Shown one piece after another: positions 57,249 through 64,000 of a DNA stretch of 64,000 bases. Positions within the stretch are counted from its first letter, which is position 1. Each line of letters begins with the position of its first letter. The stretch comes from Antilocapra americana (Eukaryota; Chordata; Mammalia; Artiodactyla; Antilocapridae). The stretch spans positions 18,737,907-18,801,906 of the forward strand of contig ML661885.1 of assembly GCA_007570785.1 (NCBI GenBank), given 5' to 3'. The notes under the pieces were generated by a model. That model worked only from the letters and a program-made list of their open reading frames with translations, had not been told where the DNA came from and did not search any database. The translations under genes and the position numbers were made by a program.

Positions 57249-58114
57249 CTTGGGAGGACTGGATACTGTGACTTGACAGCAAGGCTCAGTGGAGCGGTTG
57301 TTAAGGAAAGACCTCTCCCTCTGCTAACTTTTCCAACTTGTGGTAGCACTAAGCTAGCTGAGGAAAGAACTCAATTGTCGATGGTTCAGAATTTTGATTA
57401 TTACACTAGATTGGACATTTAAATTGCCAAAATGAGACTGTTAAAATGAATACAGTGATGAAAGGGCTATTAATTTATCCAAGACCAAAAGCAATAGGAT
57501 TTGCTTCAGGTGTCAGCAGGGGCAAGAAAAGAATAAGTCCACAGAGTTGTTTGTTTTTAATAAATAAACCAGGAATCTATGAATTTGTGAGGCATGTCTC
57601 CATAAAGAATGTCAAGTAAGCTATACAGCACTCTGGGGTATGAAATGATGATATTTCATGATTTAAGTACACCTGGCTGTATGTTTGAGACCTCTTCAAT
57701 TCTTCTAGGCCAGAGGTATATTTTCGACACAGGAAAGGACATGGGGAGACACACTCAGTCTGCAGGTTTCTCTCTGCTTTGTGTCTTGTGATTGTGTATC
57801 TCCTTGAAATTACTACTAAATCTTGAGATGAGGTGACATAGGTATTCACATGCATCTAATTTCACCATCAAACTTTATGGGTTATTTCGTAACTTTATGT
57901 CATAATCAGACTAAACTGCCTTTTATTTACCTGGACATAAATGAATCAGCTACGAAACTGTTCCAAATTTTATCTAGTTGTTAGCAAAACAAGTCAGGAA
58001 AGTTGGTATGCATACACACAGGTGGGGAAAAATAAAGTTGCTTTCCACTTGTGCCCCTCAAAGTCCAGAATGTTTGATAAGTCACACACAACACTTTTGG
58101 TGTGAAATAAAAAG
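57249..58114. other. Unique DNA
   Basis: Nothing recognised. Confidence 0.4.
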
Positions 58115-58288
58115 AAAGTGAAAGTCACGTCCAAGTCTTAGAGACCCTATGGACTATGCAGTCCATGGAATTCTCCAGGCCAGAGTACTAGAATGGGCAG
58201 CCTTTCCCTTCTCCAGGGGATCTTCCTAACCCAGGGATCAAACCGAGGTCTCCCTCATTGCAGGCAGATTCTTTACCAGCTGAGCCAT
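58115..58288 (-). mobile_element. Bov-tA SINE
   Basis: Reverse-complement copy with a gaaagtgaaagtcacgtcc left end and inverted head 'ttctttaccagctgagcc'. Slightly shortened next to 'gtcttagagaccc'. Confidence 0.9.
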
Positions 58289-58734
58289 ATACATGCCTTT
58301 TATTCTCTTTTAGACTGTAAGCTCCTTTATCACAGCAGAAACATCTTTGTTCTCACTTTCTATTACATAAAACTAAATATGGAAGGGTTTCTAGTGTTGC
58401 CTGAGGATGAGAGTAAGTTCATTCCAATTTTTATAATGGGAAATTCTCTTAAATATTTTAAATATTCAATGACCATTCACAGTATGAGCCTGTAGTTAAA
58501 AATTGAAATTTCTCAAATACCATTCTCTTAAACTTGTTTCTCGTAATGAAAGATTTCCAAGGACCAGACCTGACTTATTCAAACAATACCCTTTTTAAGA
58601 AAATATCTATGTAAGTATTTTGGTAACTCTATGAAGTTAATTACTTATAACTGGATTTGAAATGTGCAGATAATTTATGTGGAAACATCATTATATTAAG
58701 AATTACTTGGATTCTGATATAAATAGAACTTATT
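58289..58734. other. AT-rich unique DNA
   Basis: Nothing recognised. Confidence 0.4.
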
Positions 58735-58900
58735 AGCCTTGTGACCCATGAAAGTGTTCACTTCGACTAATTTTGTGACTCTCCAAATCAAAATATTTTC
58801 AACCCCATCTGTAAAATGTGAGAAATGGTGTTTGTTTTGCTTAATTTCCAGATAACTATGCAGTAAATGCATTTAGTACATATTTAATATGTAGCAAAAT
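58735..58900 (+). mobile_element. MIR SINE, diverged
   Basis: 'gccttgtgacccatgaaagt' and 'ttcaaccccatctgtaaaat' keep MIR order. Confidence 0.45.
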
Positions 58901-58999
58901 GGTGACTCTTTGTCATGTGTGAAGATATCTTCCTAATTTATTCTAATCTATTCCTTAATTTATTCTAATCCATTTTTAAATTTACTCTTCTTACTTTTA

Positions 59000-59093
59000 A
59001 AATCAAAGTTATTAAGGCCTATTTTATATACCAAAAATGCACTCAATTTAAGTGTATAGTTTAATGTGGTTTCAACAAATGTACATCTAGCAT
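59000..59093 (-). mobile_element. Possible old L1 fragment
   Basis: 'cactcaatttaagtgtatag' and 'tggtttcaacaaatgtaca' resemble the inverted terminus of old L1M-type elements. Confidence 0.35.
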
Positions 59094-59143
59094 GGGCTTC
59101 CTTGGTGGCTCAGTGATAAAGAATCCTCTTGCCAATGCAGGAG
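59094..59143 (+). mobile_element. Bov-tA SINE head only
   Basis: About 50 bp of the tRNA-like head ('gggcttccttggtggctcag' to 'gccaatgcaggag') stops at a BovB element and does not resume on its far side, so it was already a fragment or lost its body. Confidence 0.8.
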
Positions 59144-59154
59144 TTCAGTTTGGT

Positions 59155-59563
59155 TCAGTCGCTCAGTTGTGTCCAACTGTTTGTGACCCCATGGACTGCA
59201 GCATGCCAGGCTTGCCTGTCCATCACCAACTCCCAGAACTTGCTCAAACTCATGTCCATTGAATGGGATGCCATCCAACCATCTCATCCTCTATTATCTC
59301 CTTCTCCTCTTGCCTTCAATCTTTCCCATCATCAGGGTCTTTTCCAATGAGTTAGTTCTTCACATCAGGTGGCCAAAGTATTGGAGCTTCAGCTTCAACA
59401 TCAGTCCTTCCAATGAATATTCAGGACTGATTTCCTTTAGGATTGACTGGTTTGATCTCCTTGCAGTCCAAGGGATTCTCAAGAGTCTTTTCCAACATCA
59501 CTGTTCAAAAGCATCAATTTTTCGGCACTCAACTTTCTTTATGGTGCAACTCTCACATCCATA
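59155..59563 (-). mobile_element. BovB LINE 3' end with 9-bp target duplication
   Basis: Inverted BovB from 'tcagtcgctcagttgtgtcc' to 'tctcacatccata'. CAGTTTGGT at 59146-59154 and 59564-59572 flanks it. 5'-truncated, about 410 bp; C-terminal coding remnant only. Confidence 0.9.
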
Positions 59564-59653
59564 CAGTTTGGTCTGCATTTTTTTTGAAAAAGAAAATGAC
59601 AGGATCACTAGGCTATTTTGTGTTCTCTGTGTTAACTCCTCCTTTTTAAAAAA

Positions 59654-59860
59654 ATTAATTAATTAATTAATTTTTAAAATTTTCTTTACTTTATTGTGTT
59701 GGTTTTGCCATACAATGACATGAAACCACCATGGGTTTACATATGCTCCCCCTCCAGAACCCTCCTCCCTCCTCCCTCCCGATTCCCTCCCCCTGGGACA
59801 TCTCGGTGCACCAGCCCCAAGCATCAACCCTGGGCTGGCGATTGATTTCACATATGATAA
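59654..59860 (-). mobile_element. Very short young L1 3' end
   Basis: Inverted L1 3' UTR of about 205 bp including an ATTAATTAATTAATTAA tail (59654-59672) and the C-rich tract (59757-59793). A duplication TTAACTCCTCCTTTTTAAAA (plus two A) flanks it at 59632-59653 and 59861-59882. The first five bases, TTAAC, also match the L1 sequence at the truncation point, so microhomology joined the 5' end. Confidence 0.95.
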
Positions 59861-60043
59861 TTAACTCCTCCTTTTTAAAAAATATTGGCATAAAGTTGAT
59901 TTACAATGTTGTGTCAGTTTCAGGTGTAGAGCGAAGTTAATCAGTTATACATATACATGTATCCAGCTTCTAGATTCTTTTCTCATATTTATCACTACAG
60001 GGTATTGAGTAGAGTTCCCTGTGCTATACAGTAGGTCCTTATT

Positions 60044-60243
60044 GAAAGTGAAAGTGAAAGTCACTCAGTCGTGTCCAACTCTTTGTGACCCCCTGGACTA
60101 TACAGTCCGTGGAATCTCCAGGGCAGAATACTGGAGTGGGTAGCCTTTACCTTCTCCTGGGGATCTTCCCAACCCTGGGATCAAACCCAGGTCTCCTGCG
60201 TTGCAGGTGGATTCTTTACCAGCTGAGCCATCAGGGAAGCCCC
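60044..60243 (-). mobile_element. Bov-tA SINE with perfect 11-bp target duplication
   Basis: Reverse-complement copy beginning gaaagtgaaagtgaaagtca. AGGTCCTTATT at 60033-60043 and 60244-60254 flanks it exactly. Confidence 0.95.
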
Positions 60244-60290
60244 AGGTCCTTATTAGTTATCTATTTTACGTGTAGTAGTGTGTATATATG

Positions 60291-60506
60291 GGCTTCCCCG
60301 GTGGCTCAATTGTTAAAGAATCTGCCTGCAATGCAGGAGACCTGGGTTTGACCTCTGGGTTGGGAAGATACCCTGGAGGAGGGCATGGCAACCCACTCTA
60401 GTATTCTTGTGTGGAGAATCTCCATGGACAGAAGAGCCTGGTGGGCTACAGTCCATGGGGTCGCAAAGAGTTGAACATGACTGAGCACCTAAGCACAGCA
60501 CAGCAC
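60291..60506 (+). mobile_element. Bov-tA SINE
   Basis: Plus-strand copy (ggcttccccggtggctcaat to gcacctaagcacagcacagc). AGTGTGT at 60277-60283 and 60507-60513 is a possible target duplication, though a few bases separate the left copy from the SINE. Confidence 0.95.
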
Positions 60507-60590
60507 AGTGTGTTTACATCCATTCCAATCTCCCAATTTATCCCTCCTCTTCCTTATCCCCTGGTAACCATAAGTTTGAAAATATTTAAC

Positions 60591-61849
60591 CACACCTTTT
60601 ACTCTTATGGAGATAGTAGATGAATAGGTGGTGGGGAGAAGTCTGTTGTTTGGTTTGTTTTTTAAATAGTTGTTAATAGTAACGTCAGTTATTTTTTGTA
60701 GACTATCTACACAAAATGCTTTCAAATTTCTTCATAATTTTACAGAAATCTTGTAAGAATAATTGTTGAAATAATGACTCCAGGGTACATATATTTTAAA
60801 GATAGTTCTTAGAACAAAAAAATCACTGTGTAGTAATTGGGACTAATTCCAAAAGCAATATAAAAACACATTACTTTCCTCTATATTTACAAGCACTAAT
60901 ATAGGAAAATATATTAAACCAAATCTTTGGGGACTTAAGTAATATTATGTGTTGTATACTCAATGTTGGAATAAGTGTTTACAGACTTTTCTGTATTGGA
61001 CTTTGATTTTTTTCTTGCATGTTTTGAAGCTTACTTGATTGTGAATGTATATGTTAAGTTGGGAATTTGATTCATGCTTAACAGGGAGGTTTTATTTTTG
61101 ATGGCCTTCCTTTTACATTTAATGCACTAAATAATCCTCTACTTCTATATTACATCACTTTACAAAGCCTACTAACATCAGGGTTGACAAATTTTTTATT
61201 TCTTTTTTACCAACCACATATAGGTTACATATTGGCATTTTAATGAGGTAACATACTGCTATATTTTCAAGTGAGAGAAGGCAATTTCCTTTTTGGTGGG
61301 CGGTTTTCTTTTAAAGATCTGATTTAGTTTTTAACTTGATTCAGTTTTGAAAAGAAATATGACTCAACCTTTCTCATTTTATACATGAAGAATGATTCCT
61401 GTAAAATTCAGTAGCAAATGCAATAATTTCTAACTCTCAACAAGAAAAATCTTTACCTCTTGGACTACTTTATTTGAATACTAGTTGTAGTTCAGTTTTT
61501 TTTTTTCAATTTCTGTCTTTAAAATGATACATGATTCCCTTTGATATTAACTTTACTCCAAAATTTGACCTATTGAAGAATAATTAGACTTAAGTAGTGT
61601 TATAGGTCAGTTCTTTATTGTTTGAAATGTTACTGTTCTCTCAAAGACCGAGTAGGAGTGTCATTGGTCCTATGATTTCACAGGGCAGTTAGCCATATTG
61701 ATGATAACTTTAAAACTTACATTCTCTATAATATAGCAATTCTAGAAAACCATCTAACAGAATATTTGTTTAAGTATACCAATTACTTTTAAAAATGCAT
61801 TGCAACATTATCTGAAATATTAAAAAATGATGTAAATCACCTGCATAGA
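60591..61849. other. 1.3 kb AT-rich unique DNA
   Basis: Nothing recognised. Confidence 0.4.
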
Positions 61850-61945
61850 AGCTCCTTGAGGACAGGGACTTCATCTGTTTGATCTGTTTTGTGTATCAGG
61901 GCCAAGGACACAGTAGGCACTCACTAAATATTTATTTAATTTTTA
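61850..61945 (+). mobile_element. L2 LINE 3' end
   Basis: 'agaagctccttgaggacagg' through 'acacagtaggcactcactaa' and 'atatttatttaa' is the L2 terminus on the plus strand. Confidence 0.75.
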
Positions 61946-62302
61946 GAATATATTCTCAAGGATTTTGTTCTTTGTGATACTATTATCAATCAATTGATGG
62001 ATGATTAAGTTGTCCTAATTTCATTTTCAGGTTGTACATTGCTCATATATAGCAATACAACTCATTTTTGTGTATTAATCTTAAATGCTTATTCTCATAA
62101 TATCAATAAAAGCTATTTTCTGTGTTTTTTCTAGATCCTCTCCCCATAAGATAAGCTATCATGAAATTTTAAAATAATTCATATAAATAATTCAAAAATT
62201 ATTTATTAAAAATAATATTGATATATGCCCCTTAACAGACTTACCAATATAGAAAACTGTAAGGAAAAACATAAAAATCAGCATCCCTATTTAACAGTGA
62301 GT
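61946..62302. other. AT-rich unique DNA
   Basis: Nothing recognised. Confidence 0.4.
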
Positions 62303-62315
62303 CTAAGCATGTCTG

Positions 62316-62789
62316 ATCATAGGGATCTCAAGGCAAGTATGCTGAAGTGGTTTGCCATTCCCAGTAGTCATGTATGGATGTGAGAGCTGGACCATAGAGA
62401 AGGCTGAACACTGAAGAACTGACACTTTTGAAATGTGGTGTTGGAGAAAACTCTTCAGAATCCCTTGGATTGCAAAGAGATCAGACCAATCTTAAAGGAA
62501 ATCAATCCTAAATATTCATTGGAAGGATTGATGCTGTAGCTAAAGCTGCAGTACTTTGGCCACCTGATGAGGGAAGCCAATTCCTTAGAAAAGACCCTGA
62601 TGCTGGGAAAGATTGAAGATAGGAAGAGAAGGGGATGACTGAGGATGAGATGGTTGGATGGCATCACCAACTCAATGGACCTGAGTTTGAGCAAGCTCCG
62701 GGAGATGGTGAAGGACAGGGAAGCCTGGCATGCTGCAGTCCACGGGGTTGCAAAGAATCAGACATGACTGAGCAACTGAACAACAACAG
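62316..62789 (+). mobile_element. Chimaeric Bov-A/BovB element with 13-bp target duplication
   Basis: Bases 62316-62362 ('gatctcaaggcaagtatgct', 'gtggtttgccattccc') resemble the Bov-A body, and from 62363 ('agtagtcatgtatggatgtg') the element is BovB coding sequence to its 3' tail (ctgaacaacaacag). CTAAGCATGTCTG at 62303-62315 and 62790-62802 encloses both parts, so they inserted as one unit. The frame is broken and no enzyme can be made. Confidence 0.9.
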
Positions 62790-62859
62790 CTAAGCATGTC
62801 TGTGGTTGTATGTAAACTGATATTTATTTGATCACTGAAAGACATTTGTTTTACACAGA

Positions 62860-63260
62860 TGGACATTCTCATATTTTCGTGTAAATAAGCTGGTTTTACA
62901 TCATTAAATTTAAGAACTGCCTTATATTCTATGTACTATGTATTTAATATAGTATAATTTATTTATCAGTTAACATTAAGTTAAAACTTACATCCATTAT
63001 AAATAAGACCAACATGAACATTCTCTGGTGCATAACTTTGAGATAAATTTGTGTGATATCTCTTCAGGATCGAATTCCTGGGAATGGTATTGTTAGATCA
63101 AGAAGTGCTCACACACAATCCTAAAATCCTTTAGAATCTTTAGAATAACTTGCTTTCCTATCAATGTTATATGAAAATCTCAATTCCCTATACCCTGGAT
63201 AACACAGTTTTTTTTCCTTTAAATTTTTAAACCATTTCAAATGTATCTTAACCATTTATA
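62860..63260 (-). mobile_element. Probable old L1 fragment
   Basis: 'ttacatccattataaataag', 'aacatgaacattctctggtg' and 'ctgggaatggtattgttaga' parallel inverted old L1 text ('tgctgggtcaaa' region). Diverged; boundaries are estimates. Confidence 0.45.
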
Positions 63261-63552
63261 GTCTATTCCTAGTTATTAAGGATACTCAGCTACTCAATTT
63301 TTCTTAATTCCAAAAAAGAAAGAAAAAGAAAAGGCAGACAGGCAACAATTTTTCTACAGATGTTATCTTTAGACCATGTTATTCAGAATTTTAAGGGACA
63401 TTAGTGGTTCTTTTTTTTTACCTCAACTGTTAATAAGAAACCCTGAAAGACAGCTGTCATATTTATAATGACTACGTCAATTGAAAGAGAACATGACTAA
63501 TCTCAGGCAAATACATAATTAGATATTTTAAACTGTTAAAACTTTTCTTGTT
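63261..63552. other. AT-rich unique DNA
   Basis: Nothing recognised. Confidence 0.4.
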
Positions 63553-64000
63553 GATAAGAAAGCTGTGGTACATATACACAATGGAATATTACTCAGCATT
63601 AAAAAAAAATTCATTTGAAGCAGTTCTACTCAGATGGACGAAACTGGAGCCCATTATCCAGAGTGAAGTAAGCCAGAAGCAAAACCAACAATACAGTATA
63701 TTAACACATACATATGGAATTTAGAAAGACGGTAACGAGAACCCAACATGCAAGACAGCAAAAGGAATGCAGATGTATAGAACAGACTTGTGGACTCTGT
63801 GGATGAGGGTAAGGGTGGGATGATATGGGAGAATGGCATTGAAACATGCTAATTATCATATGTCTAATCAATCGCCAGCCCAGGATTGATGCTCGGAGCT
63901 GGTGCATCGAGATTTCCCGGGGGGGAGGGAGGAGGGAGGGGGGTTCTGGAGGGGGAGCATATGTAAACCCATGGTGATATCATGGCATTGTATGGCAAAA
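63553..64000 (+). mobile_element. Young L1 3' end, cut by the window edge
   Basis: 5'-truncated L1 starting 'gataagaaagctgtggtaca', through the ORF2 end and 3' UTR with its G-rich tract (63917-63941) to 'atggcattgtatggcaaaa'. It closely matches 36046-36490 and 43800-44280. The A tail and right duplication lie outside the window. Confidence 0.95.

Larger units (their letters stand above)
59883..60590 (-). mobile_element. Older L1 3' UTR hosting two SINEs
   Basis: Inverted L1 text in three blocks: 59883-60043 ('tttacaatgttgtgtcagtt', 'agttccctgtgctatacagt'), 60255-60290 ('agttatctattttacgtgta') and 60507-60590 ('cccctggtaaccataagttt'). Removing the two SINEs restores the familiar L1 order. Confidence 0.8.

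Overview
This 64 kb window is ruminant (bovid-type) nuclear DNA. The diagnosis comes from its repeats: about twelve BovB (RTE-type) LINE pieces, about eighteen Bov-tA tRNA-derived SINEs, one Bov-A2 SINE, CHR-type cetartiodactyl SINEs and young artiodactyl L1 3' ends. Older pan-mammalian repeats (MIR, L2, MLT1 and MLT2 LTRs, Tigger1, MER1 and MER5 relics) lie beneath these. I cannot tell cattle, sheep, goat or buffalo apart from the sequence alone. No complete protein-coding gene is recognisable; long open frames are LINE remnants or antisense readings of repeats, with one unexplained exception (56751-57248).

Layout. 1-7.9 kb: mostly unique AT-rich DNA with a MER1-type relic, MIRs, one Bov-tA with a CA-repeat tail and one possible minus-strand exon. 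7.95-8.92 kb: the only strong CpG island, carrying ETS-type and CCAAT-type motifs and a 13-unit, 8-bp minisatellite; it is the best candidate for an active, perhaps bidirectional, promoter. 9-17.4 kb: BovB, Bov-tA, MIR, L2 and MLT1 repeats, including a 1.35 kb BovB that keeps the YADD reverse-transcriptase box. 17.4-35.3 kb: long AT-rich intergenic or intronic DNA with scattered SINEs, one well-formed candidate exon (22910-23072), and an ERV-like LTR near 34.5 kb. 35.4-36.5 kb: a young L1 with a 5' inversion and a perfect target-site duplication. 37.6-39.3 kb: an old L2 area interrupted by a GC-richer, promoter-like segment and a BovB. 40-48.5 kb: SINEs, a minus-strand L1 with clear target duplication, and two long same-strand BovB copies, the second inserted in an older L1. 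49-54.5 kb: MIRs, an MLT2-type LTR, an internally deleted Tigger1, Bov-A2 and L2. 54.7-64 kb: CHR, BovB and Bov-tA elements, a nested L1/SINE stack at 59.6-60.6 kb, a chimaeric BovB with a 13-bp target duplication, and a young L1 3' end running off the window.

Taken together the window looks like intergenic or intronic mammalian DNA around one promoter. The candidate exons could belong to a long-intron gene or lncRNA, but nothing here proves that. I found no CRISPR, operon, phage or other prokaryotic system, and no convincing undescribed biological system. The most useful leads are the CpG island with its minisatellite, the spliced-exon candidate, the embedded promoter-like segment at 38 kb and several insertion histories that can be read to the base.
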